NCBI GenBank assembly: GCA_964512225.1
Contig: CAZEKB010000033.1
Location: 1-64,000 of the forward strand
Length of the DNA stretch: 64,000 nucleotides
Direction of reading: 5' to 3'
Source of the DNA: CAZEKB01 sp964512225
GTDB lineage: Bacteria > Myxococcota_A > UBA796 > UBA9615
Position numbers and translations under genes: made by a program. This document shows positions 44,002 to 52,319 of this stretch, one piece after another. The notes under the pieces are model-generated. The model did not search any database, was not told the origin of the DNA, and saw only the letters and a program-made list of their open reading frames with translations. Every line of letters starts with the position of its first letter. Position 1 is the stretch's first letter.

Positions 44002-44584
44002 GGTCGTGGGTGCGGAGGTGCCCGAGCACGTGGAGCAGGGCCCCCGCGAGGGCGCACAGCAGGAGCGCGGTGACGGGTCCCCCCGTGGCCGGGGTGACGG
44101 TGGTCGTCGTCCAGAACCCGACGGCGGTGCAGGCCGCCGTGGCCGCGAGCACCGCCGCCGCGGCGGCGGCTCCGGCGCGGTGCTTCACGATCCGCCAGGT
44201 GGCGACCCCCACCGGCAGGGTGTGGACCAGCACGGCGGCGGCCAGCGGGTGTTCGTGGCCGTGCCCGCCCGGGGCGGCGAGGGCGGCGCCGTCCACGAGC
44301 GCGTGGAGCAGGAGGGCGCCGATGGCGAGCCACGCGCCGCCGTGGGCGAGGCCCGGGATCCGGTGCAGCAGGGAGGCGAACAGCGCGCCCCCGGCGAGCG
44401 CGGGCACGGCGGGCCATCCGATGGCCTCGAGACCGTAGGGCAGCACGGTGAGGGCCACGACCGCCACGACGACGACGACCACCACGACGTCCACGATCCG
44501 CTGCAGGACCGGGTGGCGGTCCCAGAGGCGATCGAGCAGCGGAGCCGCCGCGAGGGCGAGCAGGGCGAGGAGGAGAGGCAGCAA
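43979..44584 (-). CDS. His-rich integral membrane protein
   Basis: The 201-residue protein has about seven hydrophobic segments, a GGHGHEH loop (about 103-109) and a C-terminal HDHDHDH stretch. These suggest binding or movement of a metal such as zinc or nickel, in the manner of ZIP-type carriers, but no full family match is visible. The start is TTG 44584 with TAGACT nine bases upstream, inside the end of the amidase gene. It overlaps the next gene by 23 bases. Confidence 0.55.
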   Translation of the reverse strand: MLPLLLALLALAAAPLLDRLWDRHPVLQRIVDVVVVVVVVAVVALTVLPYGLEAIGWPAVPALAGGALFASLLHRIPGLAHGGAWLAIGALLLHALVDGAALAAPGGHGHEHPLAAAVLVHTLPVGVATWRIVKHRAGAAAAAAVLAATAACTAVGFWTTTTVTPATGGPVTALLLCALAGALLHVLGHLRTHDHDHDHLF

Positions 44585-44596
44585 GGGCGCCGGAGT

Positions 44597-46084
44597 CTAC
44601 TCGACGAGCGGGGGGCGACGGTCCTTCCAGGGGCGCGCCTCTTCGAGCTGGGCGGCGAGCCGGAACAGGGTGGCCTCGTCGCCGAAGCGGCCCACGAACT
44701 GCACGCCCACGGGGAGGCCGTCGTCGGTCCAGTGCAGGGGCAGCGAGACCCCCGGCTGGCCCGTCTGGTTGAAGAGCTGGGTGTTCGGCGTGGCGGAGAG
44801 GGCGTCGGTGCCCATGGTGTCGAGGGCGAGGTCCAGGAGTCGGGGGAGGGGGAACCGCCCCAGCGCCTTGAGCTGCAGGTCCTTGCTGCCCGACGGGTAG
44901 AGCTCGCCGACCTTCGCGGGGGGGCGGGCGAGGGTGCTCGTCACGAAGACGTCGTGGTCGGCGAAGAAGGCGGCCACGTCGCGGGAGACGCGCTGCATCG
45001 TGACCTGCGCGGCGAGCAGCTCGGGGGCCGTCGTCTTGCGGCCGGCGCAGGCGAGCAGCCACGTCGCGGGCTCGTAGTCGGACGCCCGGGGGCGCTTGCG
45101 GCCGGCGTGCTTCGCCGCCTGCTCCACGAACCAGGCGACGCCGGTGGCGACGGTCAGGAAGTAGGCGCGGACCATCTCCGGCACAGGCACGCTGGGCGCG
45201 GCCTGCACCACGTCGTGTCCCAGCTCCTCGAGCAGCGCCGCGGTCTCCTCGACGGCCGCGCGGCACGCCGGATCGGTGGTGCCGGCGTAGAGCGTGTCGG
45301 TCGTGAATGCGATCCGGAGCCGGCCCGGCGGCGCCCCGACCTCGTCTCGCCAGGGCCGCTCCTTCGCGGGCTGCGCGTAGGGCTCTCCGGGGGTGGCGAC
45401 GGCCTCCAGATCGAGGAGCAGCGCGCTGTCCCGCACGGTCCGGGAGACGACGTGCTCCTGGACGAACCCGCCCCACGACTCGCCCGCGAAGGGCGCCTGG
45501 GTGACGCGCCCCCGGGTGGGCTTCAGGCCGACGAGCCCGCAGGCGGAGGCGGGGATGCGGATCGAGCCCCCGCCGTCGCCCGCGTGGGCGATCGGCACCA
45601 TGCGGGCCGCCACCGCCGCCGCCGCGCCGCCGGAGCTGCCGCCCGGCGTGTGATCGACGTTCCAGGGGTTGCGGCACGGCCCCCGCAGGGCGGGCTCGGT
45701 GATCCCCATGATCCCGAACTCGGGGGTGTTGGTCTTGCCGAGGATCTGCAGGCCCGCGGCCTCGTAGCGCGCCGCGGTCACCGACGTCGCGTCCGGGATC
45801 CAGTCGGCGGTGAGGCGGCAGCTGTTGCTGGTCGGCGTGCCCGCGATCGCGAGCTTGAGGTCCTTCACCAGGAACGGGACGCCCCGGAGCGGGCCGTCGG
45901 GGAGGTCGTCGGCGCGCGCCCGGGCGCGGTCCTCGAGGTCGTGCACCACGGCGTTGAGGGCCGGGTTGCGGGCCGCGATGCGGTCGACCGCGGCCTGGAG
46001 CGCCTCGGTGGGGGAGACCTCGCCGTCGCGGATGAGCGCGGCGAGGCCGATGGCGTCGAGGTCGTCGTACTCGGGGAGGATCAT
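44597..46084 (-). CDS. Amidase (amidase signature family)
   Basis: The 495-residue protein has the Ser-cisSer-Lys centre: KDLKLAIAGTPTSNS near 75 and the Gly/Ser-rich stretch WNVDHTPGGSSGGAAAAVAA near 150, with GLVGLKPTRGRV. It hydrolyses amide bonds; substrate is unknown. ATG 46084 is chosen because it overlaps the stop of the DUF486 gene (ATGA). A longer frame to 46489 has no family features. By position it belongs to the divergent arm of the isonitrile locus; an amide intermediate or product there is possible. Confidence 0.85.
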   Translation of the reverse strand: MILPEYDDLDAIGLAALIRDGEVSPTEALQAAVDRIAARNPALNAVVHDLEDRARARADDLPDGPLRGVPFLVKDLKLAIAGTPTSNSCRLTADWIPDATSVTAARYEAAGLQILGKTNTPEFGIMGITEPALRGPCRNPWNVDHTPGGSSGGAAAAVAARMVPIAHAGDGGGSIRIPASACGLVGLKPTRGRVTQAPFAGESWGGFVQEHVVSRTVRDSALLLDLEAVATPGEPYAQPAKERPWRDEVGAPPGRLRIAFTTDTLYAGTTDPACRAAVEETAALLEELGHDVVQAAPSVPVPEMVRAYFLTVATGVAWFVEQAAKHAGRKRPRASDYEPATWLLACAGRKTTAPELLAAQVTMQRVSRDVAAFFADHDVFVTSTLARPPAKVGELYPSGSKDLQLKALGRFPLPRLLDLALDTMGTDALSATPNTQLFNQTGQPGVSLPLHWTDDGLPVGVQFVGRFGDEATLFRLAAQLEEARPWKDRRPPLVE

Positions 46085-46446
46085 GACGCGCGGCCGCTCA
46101 CGGCGGGCGCCGCGGGGCCCATGATCAGCCACACGGCGGCGATCAGCAGCGCGAAGCCGACGAGTTGGCGCGCGCCGAGCGGCTCCCCGAGGACGTAGCG
46201 CGAGACCAGCGCGACGCACACCACCCCCCCGGCGAGGTGGATCGTCGCCATCTGCGCGCCGGTGAAGAGTCCGTGCCCCATGCGCGTGGCGCTCACGTTC
46301 AGCAGGTACTCGGGCAGGACGAGCAGCCAGCTCGCGGCGAGCGCCACCCAGAACGACCAGTCGTCCTTGAAGCGCAGGTGGCCGAGCCAGGCCATCGCCA
46401 TCATCGAGCTGGAGAAGAGCAACATCAGGGGGACGAGCACGTGCAT
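46081..46446 (-). CDS. DUF486 small multidrug-type membrane protein
   Basis: The 121-residue protein has four membrane segments and the DUF486 (DMT superfamily) signature: WLLVLPEYLLNVSATRMGHG (about 40-60, usual form FEY-LQVPANRIG) then GAQMATIH. Relatives are small exporters of the EmrE type. ATG 46446 is chosen from the signature position. It lies 50 bases from the nearest TTGAACATGTTCAG site, divergent to the TetR-isonitrile synthase gene, so it is a candidate export protein for the isonitrile product. Confidence 0.72.
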   Translation of the reverse strand: MHVLVPLMLLFSSSMMAMAWLGHLRFKDDWSFWVALAASWLLVLPEYLLNVSATRMGHGLFTGAQMATIHLAGGVVCVALVSRYVLGEPLGARQLVGFALLIAAVWLIMGPAAPAVSGRAS

Positions 46447-46495
46447 GCATCGCGGGGTAGCGCGAGGGGAGGGTGCTCCGCAACTCCACGTCGCA

Positions 46496-46580
46496 TTGAA
46501 CATGTTCAGAAAGTGGTTGATCCGCGGGAGGCCCACCCCTAGATTGAACACGTTCAACACCATGGAGTGAACACGTTCAA
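46496..46580. promoter_or_regulatory. Three TTGAACACGTTCAA operators over a promoter (isonitrile locus)
   Basis: Three palindromes share the core TGAACACGTTCA: 46496-46509 (TTGAACATGTTCAG), 46544-46557 (TTGAACACGTTCAA) and 46567-46580 (GTGAACACGTTCAA). A good promoter reads TTGATC (46517-46522), 17 bases, TAGATT (46540-46545). The second site covers the -10 end and the likely transcription start; the third touches the start codon at 46580. This is what a TetR repressor needs to shut its own gene, and the first site is placed to act on the divergent arm. Confidence 0.8.
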
Positions 46581-48145
46581 TGTCGAAGCCGTCGAAGCAG
46601 TCCGCCCGTCTCCGCATCCTCGAAGCCGCGTTCCAGGAGTTCGCCGATCGCGGGTTCGAGGCCACCACGATGCGCGGCGTCGCCAAGCGCGCCGGGTGCT
46701 CGCTGGGCCTCGCGTACGCCTACTTCCCCTCGAAGCACGGGCTGGGGCTGGCGCTGTACCGACGCGTCGCGGACGAGGTGGAGCGCGAGATCCCCAACCT
46801 GCCCGACGGCACGGTCGCGGAGCGGTTCGGCGCGCTCATGGAGGCGAAGTTCGGGTTCCTCGACGCTCACCGCCCGACGCTGACCGCCCTGATCGCCGCG
46901 GGGATCGACCCCACGGGTCCCCTCGGGGCGCTCTCCGACGCCACGGCCGCGATCCGCTCCCGGAACTCCGCGGCGTTCGCGGCGGCGGTGGCGGGCGCGA
47001 CGGACGCGCCGAAGGAGTCGAAGGACCGAGCGGCGCTCGGGCGGCTCGCCTACGGCATCCACCTCCTGCTCATCCTCGTGTGGACCCAGGACGTGGAGGG
47101 CAGGCTGGCCCGCGAGGTCCTCGGGGTGGCGTGCCGCGTCCTCAAGGGCGCCGTCCCGTTGATCCTGCTGCCCCCGATCAAGGGCCCGCTCGACCGCCTC
47201 GACGCGGCGTTCGGCGACCGCCTCACGGCGGCCGTGAGCGCCGACGTGGAGGAGCGCGCCCGCATCGTCGTCACCCGGCTCATGCGGCACCGTCGGGTCC
47301 TCCCCAGCGTCGGCCCGGTGGACGACGCGGCGATGGCGCCGCACCTCGTCCGCGTCCGCGCGGCGATCGTGGAGGGCCGCCCGCTCGAGCTCGTGCTCCC
47401 CGGCTTCCCGGCGAAGTCGCCGAGCCCGTTCAAGACCCTCGGGCCGCTCCCCGACATGGCGGAGCGGCTCGCGCTCCGGTCGCTTCAGGACCTGTGCGAC
47501 GAGCTGTCCGAGGCGCACGCCCCCGGCGTCACGCTCACGCTCTGCTCGGACGGCGGCGTGTTCGCCGACCTCGTGGGCGTGTCCGATGAAGACGTGATCG
47601 CCTACGGGGAGCACATCGACGCGTGGATCGAGGACCTGCCGTCGCTCCGCCGGTTCGATCTCCCCGACGCGTTCGGTCCGATGGCGCCGTCGGACGCCCG
47701 GGCGCGTCTGATGGACGGGTGGTCCGAGGACACGGAGGTGCTGCGCCGCCGCGCCCGGGAGGTGCCCGCCCTGCGCACCCTCCTGGACGGCCTCCAGCGG
47801 TTCCTGTTCGAGGATCGTCTCGGGGTCGACCGGCGGAGCCGCACGCAGATCCGCAAGAGCGCGGGGGCGGACGCGATCGAGCTCCTGCGTCGATCGCGTG
47901 CGTGGGGTCGACTCGTCGCGTTCCAGTTCCCGGACGCCGTGCGCCTCAGCATCCACCCGCAGCCCGCGCTGTCGGACAAGCTCGGCGTGCACCTGGTGCC
48001 CACGGCCGATGCGTGGCTGACGCCGTGGCACGGGGTCGCGCTCCTGGGGGAGGACGGCTTCGAGCTGGTGAAGCGTCGGGACGCCGAGGAGTGCCAGGCC
48101 CGCCTCGTCCTGGCCGACGGCCGCCCGAGCCACTTCGAGCGATGA
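46580..48145 (+). CDS. TetR regulator fused to an isonitrile synthase (PvcA/IsnA, DIT1 family)
   Basis: The 521-residue protein joins two families. Residues about 8-195 are a TetR/AcrR regulator with its helix-turn-helix (ILEAAFQEFADRGFEATTM, VAKRAGCSLGLAYAYFPSK) and a helical ligand domain. Residues about 210-521 are an isonitrile synthase of the PvcA/IsnA/DIT1 type: LPGFPAKSPSPFKTLGPLPD (about 271), LCSDGGVFADLVG (about 321), FPDAVRLSIHPQP (about 450), DAWLTPWHGV (about 476) and the C-terminal GRPSHFE. Such enzymes turn the amino group of Tyr or Trp into an isonitrile with ribulose 5-phosphate as carbon donor. Known members are free-standing. Operators for the TetR part precede the gene. 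ATGA links it to the next gene. Confidence 0.9.
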   Translation: MSKPSKQSARLRILEAAFQEFADRGFEATTMRGVAKRAGCSLGLAYAYFPSKHGLGLALYRRVADEVEREIPNLPDGTVAERFGALMEAKFGFLDAHRPTLTALIAAGIDPTGPLGALSDATAAIRSRNSAAFAAAVAGATDAPKESKDRAALGRLAYGIHLLLILVWTQDVEGRLAREVLGVACRVLKGAVPLILLPPIKGPLDRLDAAFGDRLTAAVSADVEERARIVVTRLMRHRRVLPSVGPVDDAAMAPHLVRVRAAIVEGRPLELVLPGFPAKSPSPFKTLGPLPDMAERLALRSLQDLCDELSEAHAPGVTLTLCSDGGVFADLVGVSDEDVIAYGEHIDAWIEDLPSLRRFDLPDAFGPMAPSDARARLMDGWSEDTEVLRRRAREVPALRTLLDGLQRFLFEDRLGVDRRSRTQIRKSAGADAIELLRRSRAWGRLVAFQFPDAVRLSIHPQPALSDKLGVHLVPTADAWLTPWHGVALLGEDGFELVKRRDAEECQARLVLADGRPSHFER

Positions 48146-49830
48146 AGACGAAGCCCCTCCAGCCGTTCGGCGTCGAGGTGACCGTCCCCACGGGCACGAC
48201 GTGGTCGACCCTGGACCTCCCCGCGCTCGTGGCGTTGGGGGAGGAGCACCGCGTGGTCGTCGTGCGGGGCGTCGCGCCCCAGGCCCCCGAGCAGCTCGCC
48301 CGCGACTGCCGGGACCTCGGCCGGCTCCAGCCCTGGCGGTTCGGGGCGGTGCACGAGCTGAAGCACGACCCCGAGGCCGACAACTACCTCTACACCGACC
48401 ACCCCGTGCCCCTGCACTGGGACGGCGCGTTCGCCGACGAGGTGCCCCACTGGCTGGTGTTCCGATGCGTCCGCGCGCCGGCCGCGGGGGGCGAGACGAC
48501 GTTCGTGCACACCCCCCGCGTCCTCGCCGCGGCGACCGACGAGCAGCGCGCGCGCTGGGGGGCGACGCGGGTTCGGTACACGACGGAGAAGAAGGCCCAC
48601 TACGGGGGCACGTTCACCGAGGCGGTCGTGGGCGGACACGCGACCGAGGGCACGCCGGTGCTGCGGTACGCCGAGCCCGTGGACGATCTCAACCCGGTCT
48701 CGGCCACGCCCGACGGCCCCGACGCGCACCGCCTGCACGCCGAGCTGCGGGACGTCCTGTGCGGCCCCGACGTGCTCCTCGAGCACGCCTGGCGAGACGG
48801 GGACCTGGTGATCGCCGACAACCACGCGCTGCTGCACGGCCGCCGGGCGTACGACGCGTCGGGTCCCCGGCACCTGCTCCGCGTGAACATCCTCGATCCG
48901 CGCCCGGGCTGGCGGGCGAAGCTGCACGCGTCGTGGCGGCTGCGTCGCCCCGAGTTCCTCGAGGCGGAGATCCCGATCCTCGCGATCCCGGCGCTGCTCG
49001 CGGCCCCGGATCTCGCGGCCCTCGCCACGGCGACGATGCTCGACGTCTTCCTCCTCTTCTTCCTGTGGTTCCACCTCGGCGACCTCGTGAACTGCCTCAT
49101 GGACCGCGAGGTGGACGTGCACCGCAAGACGCACCTCAGCGAGGCGGTGCGGACCCTGGGCGTGCGGAACGTGAAGGCCCAGATCGTGGCGACGGCCCTC
49201 GCTTCGGCGGCGGTGGCGGCGCACCTCGTCCTCGCGCTGGGGCGCATGGATCTGGCCGTGCTCGGCGTCGTCGGCGTGGGGCTGGCGATCCAGTACACGG
49301 CCCCCCCGATCCGCATGAAGTCGCGGGGGCGATGGCAGATCGTCGCGTACATGGGCCTGCTCTTCGTCTTCCCGATGTCGTTCATCGAGATCGCGGTCGC
49401 AGGGCACGTATCGGCGACGGGGCTGCTCGTCTCGGTCGCCTACGCCGCCATGCAGAGCGGGATCCTGCTCGTGAACAACGCCGAGGACCTGGACGAAGAC
49501 GAGCGGGAGGGCATCTACACGGCGTCGATCGCCCTGGGGGCCCGGCGGGCGGTGCGCGTGGGGCGCGCGATGGCGGTCGGGGGCGGCTCGGCCCTCGCGA
49601 TCGTGCTGGCGGCGACGGCGGGGCCGTGGGGTCTCGGCGCGCTGCCCCTGCTGATGACGACCGTCGCCACCGACCGGTGGCTCGTCCGGCTCCAGCGGCG
49701 CGTGGACGGCGCCCCCGAGGCGGAGGCGCGCGAGGCGATCCGAGCCCAGGGCAAGCACGTCCCCACCCGCATCGAGTCGGGGGCGTGGGCCGCGCTGTTC
49801 GCGGCCGGGGTCACCTTCCTCCTCGGCTGA
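48142..49830 (+). CDS. Fe(II)/2-oxoglutarate dioxygenase (PvcB/IsnB-like) fused to a UbiA-family prenyltransferase
   Basis: The 562-residue protein has an N-terminal TauD/PvcB-type oxygenase (about 1-262) with iron ligands His92 and Asp94 (PLHWDGAF) and His232 (LLHGRRAY) followed by the Arg for 2-oxoglutarate. From about 280 on it is a UbiA-type membrane prenyltransferase with about eight membrane segments, first Asp-rich motif NCLMDREVDVHRK (Asp321, Asp325) and second motif NNAEDLDEDEREGIYT (Asp449, 451, 453). PvcB/IsnB enzymes desaturate the amino acid isonitrile with loss of CO2. A UbiA partner suggests prenylation of that aromatic product. It overlaps the upstream fusion gene by four bases. 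Confidence 0.88.
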   Translation: MKTKPLQPFGVEVTVPTGTTWSTLDLPALVALGEEHRVVVVRGVAPQAPEQLARDCRDLGRLQPWRFGAVHELKHDPEADNYLYTDHPVPLHWDGAFADEVPHWLVFRCVRAPAAGGETTFVHTPRVLAAATDEQRARWGATRVRYTTEKKAHYGGTFTEAVVGGHATEGTPVLRYAEPVDDLNPVSATPDGPDAHRLHAELRDVLCGPDVLLEHAWRDGDLVIADNHALLHGRRAYDASGPRHLLRVNILDPRPGWRAKLHASWRLRRPEFLEAEIPILAIPALLAAPDLAALATATMLDVFLLFFLWFHLGDLVNCLMDREVDVHRKTHLSEAVRTLGVRNVKAQIVATALASAAVAAHLVLALGRMDLAVLGVVGVGLAIQYTAPPIRMKSRGRWQIVAYMGLLFVFPMSFIEIAVAGHVSATGLLVSVAYAAMQSGILLVNNAEDLDEDEREGIYTASIALGARRAVRVGRAMAVGGGSALAIVLAATAGPWGLGALPLLMTTVATDRWLVRLQRRVDGAPEAEAREAIRAQGKHVPTRIESGAWAALFAAGVTFLLG

Positions 49831-49857
49831 GGTACAACCCTCAGCTGGGAGCGACTC

Positions 49858-51081
49858 ATGACGTTGGTTCGAATCGCGTGGCGCAACCTCTGGCGGCACC
49901 GTCGTCGGACGCTCATCACCGCGTCCGGGATGGCGATCGCCATGGGGCTCGTCATCTCCATGTCCGCCATGCAGGACGGCATGTTCGACATGATGGCGGA
50001 CATCATGGTCCGGCAGCAGCTGGGCCACGCGCAGGTCAACCACCCGGACTGGCCCGGCCGCGAGCAGATGTACGACACGGTCCCCTCGGACCTCGTCTCG
50101 AAGTTCAAGGAGCGCCCCGAGATCACCGGGGCGTCCGGCCGCATGTTCACGTTCGGGCTCGCGGCGTCGGACGTGACGTCGGTGGGCGCCCGCTACGTCG
50201 GCATCGACCCGGTGGCGGATCTCGCCATCACGGACCGCTCGCAGAGCGTCGTGCGCGGCGAATACCTGTCGCCCGAGGCGAAGGGTGAGGTCGTCATCGG
50301 AGAGGCGATGGCCGACGAGCTCGAGCTCGACCTCGGGGGCGAGCTGATCTTCCTCGGCCAGGCGGCCGACGGATCCATGGCCAACGAGCTGCTGACGGTC
50401 GTGGGCACGTACTCCACCGGCATCGACCAGATGGACAAGACCGGCGCCTACCTGCACGTCAGCGACCTGCAGCGCATCCTCGCCCTCGAGGATCAGCTCC
50501 ATCAGATCCTCGTGGTGGGGGAGGACATGAACCTGTCCGCCGACATCGCGGCCGCGACGTCCGAGGTCGCCGGGGAGGGCGTGCAGGTCCGGTCCTGGGA
50601 GGAGGCGGACCCGGCGATGGCCCAGATGATGGGCATGCGCGACGTCAGCCTGATCTTCATGCTGGTCATCATCTTCAGCGTGGCCGGCCTGGCCGTGCTC
50701 AATACCAACCTCATGACCGTCTTCGAGCGCACCCGCGAGCTCGGCGTGCTGCGAGCCATCGGCCTGACGCGCACCAAGATGATGGCGCTCGTCATCCTCG
50801 AGAGCATCCTGCTCACGGCCGTCGCGAGCGTGCTCGGGATCGCCCTGGGCGGCTTCCTCGACTGGCTCCTCGTGGAGTACGGGTTCCCCTACGAGACGGC
50901 CGACGGCAAGGGCTTCAGCTGGCAGGGCGTGACGTTCCCCACGCGCTTCTACGGGGCCGTGCGGCCGTTCCCGTTCGTCGTCACCACGGTGTTCGTCTTC
51001 CTGGTCGCCATCGCGGCGTCGATCTGGCCCGCCGCCCGCGCCGCGCTGCTGCGCCCCGTCGAAGCCATGAGGGAGTCCTGA
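49858..51081 (+). CDS. FtsX/MacB-type ABC permease (Lol-like)
   Basis: The 407-residue protein has one membrane segment near 20-40, a large periplasmic MacB-type domain (about 45-260) and three C-terminal segments (about 265-400) with the FtsX signature ERTRELGVLRAIGLTRTKMM. It is a permease subunit for moving lipoproteins or lipids from the inner membrane. A GGGAG site precedes ATG 49858. A short hairpin (49826-49845) lies between it and the prenyltransferase gene, so reading from the upstream operon could be reduced but not excluded. Its last base is the first of the next gene. Confidence 0.82.
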   Translation: MTLVRIAWRNLWRHRRRTLITASGMAIAMGLVISMSAMQDGMFDMMADIMVRQQLGHAQVNHPDWPGREQMYDTVPSDLVSKFKERPEITGASGRMFTFGLAASDVTSVGARYVGIDPVADLAITDRSQSVVRGEYLSPEAKGEVVIGEAMADELELDLGGELIFLGQAADGSMANELLTVVGTYSTGIDQMDKTGAYLHVSDLQRILALEDQLHQILVVGEDMNLSADIAAATSEVAGEGVQVRSWEEADPAMAQMMGMRDVSLIFMLVIIFSVAGLAVLNTNLMTVFERTRELGVLRAIGLTRTKMMALVILESILLTAVASVLGIALGGFLDWLLVEYGFPYETADGKGFSWQGVTFPTRFYGAVRPFPFVVTTVFVFLVAIAASIWPAARAALLRPVEAMRES

Positions 51082-52310
51082 TGTTCCTGCTGGCGATCCG
51101 CAACCTCTGGCGGAACAAGATCCGCACCGGGATCACGCTCGCGGCCATCAGCGGCGGCCTGACGCTGATCATGATGGGCAACAACCTCAACCACGGCATG
51201 TACCAGGACATGATCAAGAAGGGGATCAGCACGATCGCCGGTCACGTCGTGGTCCAGCCCGAGGGCTGGCAGGACGACCCCGACGCCGTGGATCGGTCGG
51301 TCGCCGACGCCGACGCGATCGCCGAGAAGGTCGCGGGCGCGTGGCCGGGCGCGAAGGTCGTGCAGCGGACCTTCTTCGGGGGGCTGCTCACGTCGCCCAC
51401 GAGCTCCGCGGGCGTCGGCATCACGGCGATCCAGCCCGAGGCCGAGCCGATCGTGTCGGACTGGCACACCAAGGTCTCCGAGGGAGAGTGGCTGAAGGAG
51501 GGCGACGCACGCGGGATCCTCATCGGCGCGAAGCTCGCCGAGACGCTGGACGTGAAGGTCGGCAAGAAGCTCGTCCTCATGGGCCAGGGCAAGGAGGAGG
51601 TCGTCAGCCAGCTGTTCCGCGTCCGGGGGATCATCAAGACGGGCTCCGCCCAGGCCGACGGCATCCTCGCCATCACGTCCGTGGAGGCCGCCATGACGTT
51701 CCTCGAGCAGCCGGGCGCGGTGAGCCAGATCTCGCTGCACCTGCCCGTGAGCGACGACTCCGACGCCGCCCTCGCCGCGGTGCAGGGGGCGGTGGCGGGG
51801 ACGGCCGGGATCGAGGTGCTGGGGTGGAAGGAGGCGGTCGCGGAGATCTACGAGTTCACCCAGACGGACCGCCGCACCAACAACAGCTTCATGTTCATCA
51901 TCGGGATCATCGTCGCGTTCGGGATCGTCAATACGATCCTCATGAGCGTGATGGAGCGCATCCGCGAGTTCGGGGTGATGCTCGCGCTGGGCACGCCGCC
52001 CCTGAAGCTGCGGGCGATGATCCTCGTCGAGGGCCTCGTCATCGGCGTGCTCGGGGCCGCCATCGGGCTGGCCTTCGGCAGCGCGCTCACGTCGTACCTG
52101 GTCACCAACGGCATCGACTACAGCGAGATGATGGGCGAGTCCTTCGACATGGCCGGCGTCTCGATCAGCACCGTCATCAAGGCGCAGTGGGACTGGGTCA
52201 GCATGGCCGCTTACTGCGTCGTCGCGGTGGTCCTCAGCATCCTCTCCACCGTCTACCCGGCATGGAAGGCGGGCGCGCTGCAGCCCGTCGAAGCCATGCG
52301 TCACGTCTAG
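51081..52310 (+). CDS. Second FtsX/MacB-type ABC permease
   Basis: The 409-residue protein has the same plan as the preceding permease: IRNLWRNKIRTGITLAAI at the N-terminus, a periplasmic domain (about 45-270), and three C-terminal segments with ERIREFGVMLALGTPPLKLR. The two probably form a heterodimer like LolC/LolE. It starts one base before the end of the preceding gene. Confidence 0.82.
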   Translation: MFLLAIRNLWRNKIRTGITLAAISGGLTLIMMGNNLNHGMYQDMIKKGISTIAGHVVVQPEGWQDDPDAVDRSVADADAIAEKVAGAWPGAKVVQRTFFGGLLTSPTSSAGVGITAIQPEAEPIVSDWHTKVSEGEWLKEGDARGILIGAKLAETLDVKVGKKLVLMGQGKEEVVSQLFRVRGIIKTGSAQADGILAITSVEAAMTFLEQPGAVSQISLHLPVSDDSDAALAAVQGAVAGTAGIEVLGWKEAVAEIYEFTQTDRRTNNSFMFIIGIIVAFGIVNTILMSVMERIREFGVMLALGTPPLKLRAMILVEGLVIGVLGAAIGLAFGSALTSYLVTNGIDYSEMMGESFDMAGVSISTVIKAQWDWVSMAAYCVVAVVLSILSTVYPAWKAGALQPVEAMRHV

Positions 52311-52319
52311 GAGCCGAAG

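Noticed and set aside
44597..46489. Amidase start upstream of 46084
   Set aside because: The added 135 residues are antisense to the DUF486 coding region and have no amidase features; ATG 46084 overlaps the DUF486 stop in the usual way.
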